Of a stretch of 64,000 nt of DNA, positions 11,824-23,400 are shown in pieces. The DNA lies in assembly GCF_019059575.1 (NCBI RefSeq), contig NW_024881532.1, positions 868,001-932,000 on the forward strand. The letters are read 5' to 3'. A program made the translations under genes and the position numbers. The first letter of the stretch is position 1; each line of letters opens with the position of its first letter. This DNA is from Amphibalanus amphitrite (taxonomy: Eukaryota; Arthropoda; Thecostraca; Balanomorpha; Balanidae). The notes below the pieces were generated by a model, which saw nothing but the letters and a program-made list of their open reading frames with translations, ran no database searches and was not told the DNA's origin.

Positions 11824-12965
11824 CCCGCGCGGGGCTGGGGGGGGTAAATTTTACCCCCTCTCGAATTTTTGCAATATCTCAAAAACGGCGGCGCGCAGCG
11901 CCGCCAAACTTTCAGTACCGTTTCTTACATCAATTTGACACGTTCCCTGAAAATTTGAGTAAAATCCGTCGGAAACTTTTTGAGAAATTGACGTTTTAGT
12001 GACGTCATGTTCGCCATTTTCGCCTCAAAAACGGCAAAATTTCAAACGCCGCTAACATCTTCATTTTTAAAGGAATCAAGACGTAACAAAAAAAGGTTAT
12101 AAGTAATTCTACTTTGTCTATCAAATGGCTATCTCGTTTTTTTGAAAATTTTGGATTTTGGCCTAAAGTTTTTCCAAAAACTGACTTTTTTGGGAAAATA
12201 ATTATAAAATCAAAAATTTTGAGTGTATCGAAAAAATCGGAATGTATGTCAGAGAAGTGGTCTATGTGCACCTACATACCAATTTTTAGAAGAATCGGTT
12301 TAAAAATGTGGGAGTTATTAAAAATTTTATGACGTCACGACAAACAAAAATTTTGAAAAATGATTTTTTGGGAAGTTTTAGACCTCGTGCGGAAACAAAA
12401 ATAGCACCATTCGATACGCCGTGAAAAAAAACTGCAACAGATAGACACCTTTGTAGGCCTTAACAACCAACTTCAAAATTTGACCTCACTTTGTCTTCAG
12501 AGGTGGTCCATATCACTTATTGAGTGTGCCTATTGAATTCTATGAGTAAAATGACCCATAAAACATGTGTCGCACATGCCCTTTTCTATATTTTGTTTTT
12601 TGGTGACCTGACCTGACCTGACCTGACCTTGACCTTGACCTCTGAATGATATTGTATGCAATGAATATTGTCTTGGTAGCCAAGAACACGTTTTGGGCAA
12701 TCAGTCTCAGTCCATGACTCCATTCTTCGGCAACTACGGTGCAAGGCCGATACTGTAGAAACTTGCAATTTGTACCCTTGACCTGACCTTGACCTTGACC
12801 TCAAACTGTAAATAAAGTACATGTTGTTAGTTGTTCGTGATGAGAGCTTTCGATTGGCGTTTGAATTTTCCAAATCGGACCATTAGTTCGGGAGATAACA
12901 GGGGGGTAAAATTTACCCCCCCCCCAGCCCCGCGCGTTCGGCTGGAGACCCCAGCCCCGCGCGGG
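11824..12965. mobile_element. TTAA-flanked hairpin-ended element, copy 1
   Basis: Non-autonomous element between TTAA at 11820-11823 and 12966-12969. The outer inverted repeat is 17 bases (CCCGCGCGGGGCTGGGG). Directly inside the left end is the self-pairing GGGGGTAAA-T-TTTACCCCC. The right end has a second partial terminal repeat, then GGGGGGTAAA-A-TTTACCCCCC. The interior has the CCAAACTTTCAGTACC block, a TGACGTCAT, and two TGACC-repeat arrays (12600-12645 and 12778-12802). TTAA targets and CCC/GGG termini are typical of the piggyBac superfamily; membership is inferred. It shares its left TTAA with the MITE at 11304-11819. Confidence 0.85.
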
Positions 12966-13730
12966 TTAATGCGCGCTGGTTGAGAAGATGGCTGAAGTAA
13001 ACTTAACGTAAATGTTAGTCGAAGCCTAGATGCTGCCACATATGAAAATTTTGTCACATGTTTTCGTTATGCTTAACCCTATAACTGGCGGTGGTGAGGG
13101 GGGGGGCGGCGATAGGATCTCAGCTGTAGTCTTTTTGTTTTGCTCTCGATGGAAAACCACTTGAGCAGGGATTTTGAAGTTTGGTGATTTTTTTTTTACT
13201 ATTTATTGAAAACGTTGTGTCAAAATTGTCAGTTCCTAGCTTGCACATCTAGGAGTTTCCAGGACCAGTTCCTCGGGGACAGCTTTGGTCCAGCTTTGAC
13301 TGCTCAGACATTTGCCGCTAAGCAGCGATTTACAAAGGTATCAAAGCAAATCAAATAAAGGTTTCATCAAAATCATTAGTGTTTTTGATAAGTGTCCTTA
13401 TGATTTTGATAAATTATCAAAATCATAAGTGTCCAATCCAGGTAGTTCATGTTATCTATGTTTACACATATCGGCTCCGTCTACCATTGGTCGTTTCAGG
13501 GTGGTCGAATTATCGCATCGTCAAAGCACATCATCACTAGAATCACCGGACCACGGCCGGTGCCTTTCCTCCCAGTTGGATACTGTGTCGCAGCGCACGC
13601 TGCTCTGCGGCACAGCATCATTCAGGCGCAGTAGCTTACTGCCATCTAGCGAGCGGGATCAGAAGCTTGCGAGTGAGGAAAGCGCTGTGCGCCACTCCGC
13701 GACGCGATGCAGTGGTAAGTACCTTCTCGG

Positions 13731-13873
13731 TAGCGGCGGAACACCTTCAATCAAGGGGGGTACCGCCGACTGTTGGTCCCATTCTTTCCATGTAACGCCC
13801 ATAGGACTAATGTTAAAATGTCAAAATCAAAGGGGGGCACGGTGCCCCGGTGCCCTCCCCGTTCCGCCGCCTA
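13731..13873. mobile_element. 150-bp MITE, family M2, copy 1
   Basis: Termini TAGCGGCGGAAC and GTTCCGCCGCCTA are inverted. The inside holds a G-run, ATTCTTTCCATGTAACGCC and a GGGGCACGGTGCCCC hairpin. Two further copies are at 17096-17245 and 33827-33974. There is no coding capacity. Confidence 0.85.
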
Positions 13874-14234
13874 TGGTGGTACTGACGTGATCCTTTGGCG
13901 GTTTGTTTTTTATTTAAATCATGCATGTCTCATTTCACGAAAGCATATAATTTGGTGCAATGCTCGCTATTACGGCTTGCTGTCTATTGCTAATTTAACC
14001 CAGAACATCTCGCGACTACTCAAACACGCTCAACAATGCAAATTGTAGTAGGTCATTGATACCTATAATAATCCGCTATAATAGTCCGTCCTTTATTACT
14101 ATAAGCCTTTTCTTGCATGATAGTCACACAACTGGTCTTCGCCATGAAAGGTTGTTCCTAAGTGTCGTCTTCTGATAAATGCCTGTATAGGTAAGGTCTG
14201 GTTACATATTATTGTCATGTTGCAGTCTGTTTAA

Positions 14235-14702
14235 AGGGACCCTCCCACCTTAACATTAGATTTGAGTTGAAATAGCCAAAATGGGGTCCCTGGCTCACAA
14301 TTACCGGATTCGACACTCACAACATCGAGAAATGCCTTAAATCGGAAATATTGAATTTCAAAATTGCAGCATTTTGATTCAGAGGGGCTAATGTATAGGA
14401 ATACCCCTCTGAATGTGTGACGTCAGTGCAGATATCTAACGATTTTTAAATGTTTGACTAAAACATTTTGTAGCACGCGGTGGTATACGCTGCTTTCCGC
14501 GCAACAAGTGCCGCACTTTCAAATAAAGTCGCTAGGAACAGCGGAGATCATAAAAGTAAACAAAAGTAAAAGTCTAATATCTTGAAAACCGGTGAATATT
14601 TTTTCGGTGAAATTTGGTAGATATTCGTTTTCGCTCTTTCTGAACCGAGCGACATCACTTTCATGCCAATTCATAAACTTTTTTGAAGGTGGGAGAGTCC
14701 CT
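14235..14702. mobile_element. TTAA-flanked MITE, family M1, copy 2
   Basis: 468 bases between TTAA at 14231-14234 and 14703-14706, with inverted ends AGGGACCCTCCCACCTT and AAGGTGGGAGAGTCCCT. Nearly identical along its length to the copy at 36489-36966. It is non-coding and joined directly to copy 3 through a single shared TTAA. Confidence 0.9.
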
Positions 14703-14706
14703 TTAA

Positions 14707-15205
14707 AGGAACTATCCTACCTTCTAAAATGTTGTTAAAACCAGTTAAATTGTGCCCGACTTTATAGGTTGGATGACCAGGAACACGGTTCTGGCATTTA
14801 TTTTTCATTAAACATCTTAGGCTTCCCATATTCCAAACACAAACTTTCAAATATGTGACGTCACAGCCCAAAATTACCTCCTTCCCCAGGCCACATTACT
14901 GTCATAAAGCTGATTCTTTTTACTCTGTAGGCACCACAACAAAGTTCACAGACCAAGTTTTAAGCGATTTTTCAACGAAAAAACCCATTTAAATCAGCAT
15001 GACTAAACGAGGTGACGTCACACTAACGGTCGCTCCATGTTGAAGATAGGGCCTTGCGCAAGGCCCATTTTCAAATGAAGGGAACGAATTTCTTCAACAC
15101 CAAGAGGCCGCGGGGGTTGCAACCTAGATAGATAGTGGTTTCTGAACCTCGCCGCAAACTTGGCTATCTCAACTCAAACCCCATGTTAAAGGTGGGATAG
15201 TCCCT
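14707..15205. mobile_element. TTAA-flanked MITE, family M1, copy 3
   Basis: 499 bases between TTAA at 14703-14706 (shared with copy 2) and 15206-15209. Ends are AGGAACTATCCTACCTTC and GGTGGGATAGTCCCT. The right 160 bases, from GGGCCTTGCGCAAGGCCC, are the reverse complement of the left part of the copy at 11304-11819. No coding frame. Confidence 0.85.
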
Positions 15206-15539
15206 TTAAAGAACAGTATTGTTTATTCACTGGCTATTGCTTTCAGAGCCTCATTGCTAAATATTGCATGTGTCCGTGAATTGCTGTGCAATGTGCATGT
15301 CTGTTGTATATGTAGCTTGTAGCTAAGTGCCACAGCATATCATTTGTATTCATATATATGCCCCCTTCTGTTTCAGGAAAGGTATTGTTGTCTCAGGGTG
15401 TTTTCTTACAGCGTGCGCAGCGTGCGGCACAAACACTGCGCCTTTCTTTGACATCCGGCGCTTTCATTCACACCTAGTCATACATTCTAGAAATCTCCAG
15501 ACATCAAAGAGAAAGCGTTGCATTGATGCACCTTTATTC

Positions 15540-15920
15540 GGGTCAAAGCTGCTGCGAGCGGCCGGCGCCGGCGGCGATTCGGCTGCGATTCCAGCCGCTC
15601 GGCTCTCTCTCCGGCTCTCGGTGCCCGCGGCCAACCGACGGCGCAAAACTCACAAAGCAATCTTGGCTCAATCTGGCCGGCGACAAGTGGCCCGGCCTCA
15701 CATCGCGCATTGTTTAGCGGCGCGCACCGCCGGCGGTGGTCCACGCGACAGCCGCGGATTAAACAGGCCTCCGAACGGATAGCAAACAATCGGGCCAGCT
15801 TTGAATACAGATGAGGCGCACCGCCGCCGGCGCCACCAGCTGCAAATGAGGAGGGCGGCCTCTCTCAAAAGGGTGCCGCTCGGCTTGGTCTCGTCCCGGG
15901 ACCGTGGAGCGTACAGTGGT
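15540..15920. promoter_or_regulatory. GC-rich island
   Basis: GC-rich stretch with TF-site-like cores in AT-poor spacing (CAAAGCAATC, CGGATTAAACAG, AACAATCGGG, GCAAATGAG). Open frames exist on both strands but none resembles a known protein. Possible enhancer or island between the homeobox and receptor genes. Confidence 0.2.
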
Positions 15921-17095
15921 CCCCACAGGAGTTCCGGCGGCGCCGCGGGCTATTTGGCTCAACAGACCGACTACGCTGGTCACCAGGGCCAGGGTACAAC
16001 AATGATACACTCATTGGACAATGGGCAACAGCGAGGAACCAACAACAATCAAAGCATGGCGCTACAACACAGATCGGTGGGTTGGCTGGTCTACAATTAT
16101 AGGTGCGGCTCACCAATTGTCAACGTTACCAACACATCAACATCTCATTAACAGAACACATCAGTAACTTCAACATGAGATTCAAGCTCCTTCCTTGTAC
16201 TGTGCTAATTGCAATGATTGCATTAATAAGATTATTCCTTTCTTTAACAGCAATATCGGGTAGCCACTACAAGCGCGAAGCATTGCGTAATGTAAGTATT
16301 TTTGTTTGATCTGTTGATCTCTTACTCTCGCAACAGAACAGTTAGCACAGGAAATGGGTGCATGTGTATATGGGTATAGCATGTGATGCAATGCATACAC
16401 TTAGGTACACACCAATTACACCAATAAGAACATTGATTAGCCATAAGTTAAAAAGCGTTTAAGCAAAAACGCTTAAATATTTGTGCAAAATAGCTGGTGC
16501 CGAACACGGTAACACAAACAGCATTGGAAACTCGACTAATCAGACCACTATCATTATGTAATGTTGCCCTCACACTGGTGGGATTTAGCTATTAATTAAA
16601 AATAACTATTCAGCATTAGATTCAAAAGAAAGTGTCAGCCATCATTAAAATACGAGTAAGTTCAACGCTACGAGCATTACGAGCATGAAACACTGATTAT
16701 TTATGCTTTGCAGCAATATCAATGGTGCTTCTCAGCTCTACTTATAGTCGTAATATGCGACCAATTGGCATGTGTTAGATCGCAAAATTAATACAATCAA
16801 CGTTTGATTGGTTGTTTCCGACGAACATGATAGTCATCAAATTGCCGACCGGGGATAATATAATCTGCATTACGTTGATTGACTCATCACACGGACTTCC
16901 TGATACGACATAGTCATTTTTACTGTGTCCCCACATTGCACACGAAAACACGTCAATACACTGCACATGTTTGTGCGTTCACACCAGGTACCGCCCTACG
17001 ACATTTTAAATGCTCATTATCTAGCGGCATCGCTATCTTTCAAACGACCGTATATGGATATTCAATCATGGTTCGGTGCATGAATGTGCGCTCAG
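15921..17095. other. intergenic, no supported gene
   Basis: AT-rich sequence with only short open frames. I see no repeat or motif that stands out. Confidence 0.5.
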
Positions 17096-17245
17096 TAGCG
17101 GCGGAACACCTTCAATTAAGAGGGGGGGGGGGGCACTGCCGACTTGTTGTCCCGTTCTTTCCATGCAACGTTCATAGGGTTAATGTTAAAATGCCAAAAT
17201 CAAAGGGGGCACGGTGCCCCGATGCCCTCCCCGTTCCGCCGCCTA
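17096..17245. mobile_element. 150-bp MITE, family M2, copy 2
   Basis: Same termini (TAGCGGCGGAAC, GTTCCGCCGCCTA) and interior as the element at 13731-13873, with a longer G-run. It lies about 200 bases past the 3' end of the GABA-B receptor coding region and may lie in its 3' UTR. Confidence 0.85.
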
Positions 17246-17449
17246 TGTGTGCGTTGTCTGCATGGAAGTGGAATGGAGGGTGAAAGGTCCCGAAAACGTG
17301 TACTCATGTGTTCATCATGACGTCAGCTAACAATTTAAATGCATGTATGCATCCCATTCTCCCCATCCAGCCAATCCTACGTATGCTCACATGCCCTGTA
17401 AAACGTCACACCACCTGATTCCAGCAGGACACGCCCTCGCCTGAAATCC

Positions 17450-20400
17450 CTACAGATAGCTCTCGCTGGGGTCGAAGTCGCCCGTGGCCGGGTTGCGCGG
17501 CCCCTTCGTGTAGGCGATGATGCCCAGGACACTGATCCCCGGTGGCACGGGACTGGCGTTTGGAGTGGTGGCTGGTTTTGCGTCCAGGCCATCCTGCTGA
17601 CTGGGTACGGAGCTCTGCACCAGTGGTGCAGTACTGGGCACCAGTGGTGCCGGGCTCTGAACCAGTGGTACAGGACTGGACACCAGTGGTGTCGGACTCT
17701 GCACCACTGGTACGGGACTCTGCACCAATGGAACTGGACTAGGCTGGTTAGACACAGAATTGGCCGGCTTAGAAACCTGACTCGGCTGATTGCTCACAGG
17801 GCTGCACGGAGTTGTGGTTGGGAGCGACTGATTAGACAGCTGGCTGTTGACATTGGTCAGACTGGACTGATTGGTCAGCGGACTGGATTGGTTGGGCGCC
17901 GGGCTCGGCTGAAGGGGCTCCCGTTCGGATTCCGCTGCCGCCGACACTGGCTCGGGGCTCGGCGAGCTGCCCTTGCTGCCCTCGCCGCGACGAGGGACGA
18001 CGATACTGAAACACGGTCCGTCCGGGGTCTCCGGCCGGGGCGAGGGGGACCGAGGTGTTGGACTGTATCGGCCACCGCCCTCCCCCGGTGGCGGAGTGGC
18101 GCAGACGACCGTCACCCTCGGTCGGCGGTCGGCGCTCGGACGGCGGTCGGCGCTCGGTCTTCGGTCGGCGCTCGGGCGGCGCGACGCGGACGGGCCGGCG
18201 CCCGAGCCACCCAGCGGCTGACCGGGGTCCAACATGCGAGTGGCGGCCACCAGGCCCAGGGCGGGGGCTGCTACCACAGCTCCGCCGGTGGTGCGAGCGG
18301 CGGCCCGCTCCTGCAGCTTCTGACGGAGCAGGCGGACCTTTTCCTCCTTCTGCCGAACGGAAAGTTAGATGAGTTAGATGTCGCTCGAGAGCTGAATGAA
18401 AGAGACTCCGATCGAAATTGGCATTGAATGCACACGGGGGAGAAGTGCGCAAGCTTAGATGATGAGGTATAATTAATATTACAACTTTTTGTTATTTTCA
18501 AGGCAAATATTGGAATCGACGGAGCATCTCTACTCACCTCGGCGATGAGTCTCTGCAGCTCGTCGTTTTCGGAGAGCAGTTTTCTGTAGCGTTCCTCCTC
18601 CTCTCGACTAGGCATCTCCTCAGCCGGGTCCACCCGCTCACGGGGATTACGGATCACGTCCATGATCTGCGAGCGCGCAGTGTAGCAGGTTAATGGCTGG
18701 GTTCCGAAATGACGTTCCCGCTATACCAAGCATAACATTTATAAAATGTGAGGATCCATTTACGGATTAGACGTTTCCGGCTTTTCATTTTGATAAGATA
18801 TGGGCAGCTATAAATGTTCTAATGATTTCCAATAGGAGGTAAACAAATATTGATAAATTAGAAAAAAAATCAATCACATCCCTAATCGCTTGCGGCATGC
18901 GTCAGTTCGTACTTTTGGGAAGAAGATGAGCCCCATGGAGATGTAGCAACAGAAGACGATGGCCAGTGCGACGAAGGCGAAGCTGGCGTCCTGCTGGCTG
19001 CCGATAACCATGGAGACGGGTGCCGTGATCAGACACAGCACCACCACGTTGTAGATGCTCATGCCGACCAGTCGCGAGTCGTTGATCTCCTTCAGTTTGA
19101 TACTGCGCGTCTCGTAGGCCAGGAAGAGACCGAAGATGAGCAGAAGACCCTTGAAGCCGTACAATATTCCTGCCGGAAGCGGGTTGGGAAGTTGAGGCAT
19201 AGGTTTGAGTGACACATTCATGTGTTCATGTATGTCATCACGTGTTTTTATGCTTATCGATTCGGTTGGTGAGGCTAAGAATGCGAGACACGCTTCCCTC
19301 TTTACTGAACCAGTTGGTGGGATGACAGTTAAGAACTGCCGTTCACATTGCCCCTCTTACCGAGCCAGGTGGTGAGGTTGCGGCAGTAGCAATGCTCCAG
19401 CAGCGGCTTGAACTTGATGTCCTCCTGCGTGTTGTGCGGGTCCTCCAGCGGGAAGCTCTCGATGTCCCTGTACAGCGGGTCCATGATGTGCCAGGTGAGT
19501 AGGAAGGCCACGTCCACTAGCAGCAGGCAGCCCACCAGGATGTACAGACGCCGCGGCTGCACCTTTATCTGAGGGGAAAATCGCTTGATATGTGAACCTG
19601 ACTGGAAAATATACGGACATAACAACGAGGAAGCACACCTAACCTTCTTGTAGAGACGAACCAAGGCAATACTTGTACATTTTGTGTTCCTTCACTATGG
19701 TGTTTGCTGAAGCAGCTAGATCGAGTCTTGACAGAAGCAAATAGACAATTAAGGAGAAATTAAGCACGTCGTTATTGTTCAAAGTGAATAGCATTGTTCG
19801 GCAACGTTCTGCACTGTAACATCACCACTAATATACCTGTGTTCTTACTGCCATGCGTGATCCACAACTCTTCTGCATTTCTCGGGATGTTTTTCTCACC
19901 TTCTCCTCGGCCTTAGTGGCGAACCGGTGCACGCGCCAGATCTTGGTGAACATGGCGCCGAAGCTGAGTGTGAAGCCGACGCTGAGCGTCCAGGTGCGCG
20001 CCTGACACACCACGTGGTAGTGGTGTTCGGGCACGAAGCGTCCGTCCAGGCCGAGCAGCACCACCGACAGCAGACAGAGGCAGATGCCGACCAGCGTCAT
20101 GTCGTTACCCACCGGGTGAGAGTGGCGGATCAGCCTGCCGTCGGACAGGGGTATCGTGAAGCAGGTGAATAAGGTGCCCGATGTGCCGCTTTGGATGGTG
20201 ACAGCAAAGACGAGTGGGCGAGGGAGGATTATTGCTTTGTCTCGATTGTCTGCTTTAGGCCGTCCTATATGTGGTCGCCGGTCCTGTTTATTTCTCGGTG
20301 ACAGGCCGAATGGTCAGCAAATTACTGTCGGAGAATTTCATTACTTATTTGAGCTCTGCATAAATACGAAAGCAAAGAGTTGAACCTCACTAAGATGTGA

Positions 20401-23400
20401 ACTGTCAGAAGCTACGTGTATTTTGCAAGAGGCTTTGAGGGCACCAAATCATTACCATGCAGCGACAATTAATAGGTACTCAGAGGCTGACACGCTCCGG
20501 GGTGAAATGGAGGATGGACTTCAACCTTCTCAGGAAAGCTTTCTTTCTCCAATACCTGTCTGCCGCACACGTAACCCCTAATCCCCTGACCTTCGTTCTC
20601 GGTAGATATAGTTGAAGCAGAGCAGACCGACTGCTACCGCCAGCCCGAGGAAGCTGAGGCAGCACATCAGGACGAACAGCGTCAGCGAGACGGTCCTCAG
20701 CGTCACCATCACGATCGTACGGTCCTGCGGCACCTTGTTACCTGTTGGCACACACGGATCACTATGACGACTGGCGGATGACGTATTGTGAACGAATCAT
20801 ACTGTAAGACAGCAAGGAAAAAGTAACACAAAAACAGAAAAAAGTGATGATTTGCGGTTGAATTTTGAGGGCCCGTGGGTGCGGTATCGGGCTCCAGTGC
20901 AGACTTGATAGAGTGGTGGTATATGCTATGTGCTACTGCTATCGGAGATTCGATAAGCACACTTACAGTTGAAATAATGGAAGCTACTTTTTTATCCCTC
21001 CATTACAGTTATTATCCGATCATAAAATCCCGTGATCTGAGCTAGTCCCATGCTCATGCATTAACTCAAATTCCCCCTATAAGACGATCCGTCCCGGATA
21101 ATTTATTTGCTCACCGATCCAGCGGGCGTTGGCGATCTGGGTGAAGTTGTCCGTGTTGGTGTCGTAGAACCCGAGCCTGACGTAGTTGCCGTCCTGAAGC
21201 TGCTCAAACTGAGTGCGGGCCAGTCGGTCACCCTTCGTGCTGAACTTCACCAGACCCTGGGAGATGACGGCAGGGGTGGAGACGTCAAATGGGTTGGGGC
21301 TGGATAAGTTTATGGGTACAAATTTAAGATGACTACTGCAATTACTTTACGCAGTAAACAGTTTCTGCACGTAGAAACATTGCTAAAAAACGGAAATGCG
21401 AAAGCCCGTTACACTTCTCTTTCAACATTGAGCAAATAATTACAATTATTTATTTTAAAATCTTTTCATTTCTTTAAAAGTTATAATGATATAAGAATAC
21501 TTTTCTCCATTTTTTAAACGTTCAATATAGGCGAAGCCAAAAGTACAGCATGCAGAAGAAGAAAATGTCGCTGTTACCGAAATTCCTTGGAATGAAGTTT
21601 GCTCCATTGCGGTTTTTATGGCGTCAGCGATTTCCGTGTGGGTGTAAGTGAAGTTCTCCAGATAAAGGCCTCGCGTTTGCAAGTTTGCCGCTGTCTTGTT
21701 TAGTGCTGCAAGAAAAGGCAGAAGAGGTTAAACCGAGCTCAATGGCCCCGGGAAAACGCTTATCTCCTGTCATACCGAGCCAAATGACCCAGAGGGCGTC
21801 CCTGTCTTACCGATCACAATGGCCCAGAGGGCATCTGTCTGTCTCTTACCGAGCGCGATGGCCCAGATGGCGTCGTAGGCCAGCGGCGCCTCCTGGTAGC
21901 CGTCCGGGATTCGGTCAGGACTTTTCAGCTTTGCGTTCAAACGCTGCTCGAACTGGCCAGCAGTCTGAGGGTGGGGAAGGTTATTGTGGCTCATACAGGC
22001 CTGCATTTGGAAAGCGAGGGAGCATTAGAGCAGCCGTTATGATCCAGTATTTTTCCTCTTATCGAACAAGACATTAAAGTGATATTTCTTGTTCGGAAGC
22101 AAGTCCATTGTCGATTTGGGAACGTTTCTGTTGATAGTGATCTGAAAACAACGAAATTATTGTAAACAATAAGTGTCCGGAAAAAGTGGGACCGATGTGT
22201 ATTTACCGTTTTAAAAATGGTATAAACACATATGCCACTTTCATATGCGGTATTTTTTTTTATAGAAACAGTAGTGCTGTTGGACGTCTCGTATTTACCA
22301 TTCCGGAGACGGTGGTGCTGTTGTATTTACCATTCCGGAGATGGTGGTGCTGTTGTATTTACCATTCCGGAGATGGTGGTGCTGTTGTATTTACCATTCC
22401 GGAGATGGTGGTGCTGTTGTATTTACCATTCCGGAGACGGTGGTGCTGTTGTCCTGGTCCCACATGAGCGCCTCGGTGGTGATGTGACCCTCAGCAGCCT
22501 CAGCCATCTGCTCGCGCGTGCAGTTGACGCCCTCTTCCTTCAGATTCACCTCGAACCAGTTGTCCTCGTACCAGCCTGGGGCGAGAAACGAGCCGATTAG
22601 CTGTGGACTGTGTGAAGCCATTGTGTTGTCATCGGTTGCGAGGCGTCATGAAATCGTCATAATTTTATCGCAGCTTATCATTAGGATCCCCTTTTAAAAT
22701 TTAAACCACTTTTTATCGGTGTGCAGCTGGAATAATAATAAAACAGTTAGGTAAAGCTATTTACAGCTATTTACTCATAATTTAAAATCACCTATCAATC
22801 ACCACCTTAAAAACACCTATTAGCAATGTTTCGTCGCGCTATCACAAGCTCAGTCTTCAGCTTTCTTGATACGGAAGTCCACCGTGAATCATTACGTCCC
22901 GTATAGACGCCACCATGGCCACGCTTAGTTAGCGTCTCTTACCAATGAAGAGCCAAACGTAGCTTTTGCCGTACATTTTCTGCTTGTAGATCTCACATAA
23001 AACGCGCCTCGCAGCTGCTACGTAGAAAAGCCCGACCACAATTCTGAAATTGATAGGGTTCCAATGTTGAATACCATAATAGGTGGCTTATTTTGTTGCC
23101 CCTACGAACGAATCGCCATCAAACCACTATCATTTGCGAGACTCCTGTTTTTCGGGGGTAATTCATCGGTGTCAGATTAGGTATTCAGATACATATTTGA
23201 CATGATGTTATTTGTATGTAACAATTGTAGGAATGAAGCTGTGGATTCTGCTTGATTGATGCGTGCAATAAACAAAAATTGATAACGTAAATTATTTTAC
23301 ATTGATTGAATCTTAGTAAATAGAATGTGCATTTACTCAACTGTGTCTGTAATTACCTGGCATCCGGCCGACGAAGGTTTTTTACCGACTCAGAAGGGTC

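Noticed and set aside
22291-22450. Five regular repeats as a CRISPR-like array
   Set aside because: The units are contiguous without spacers, and they overlap a receptor exon in an animal genome.
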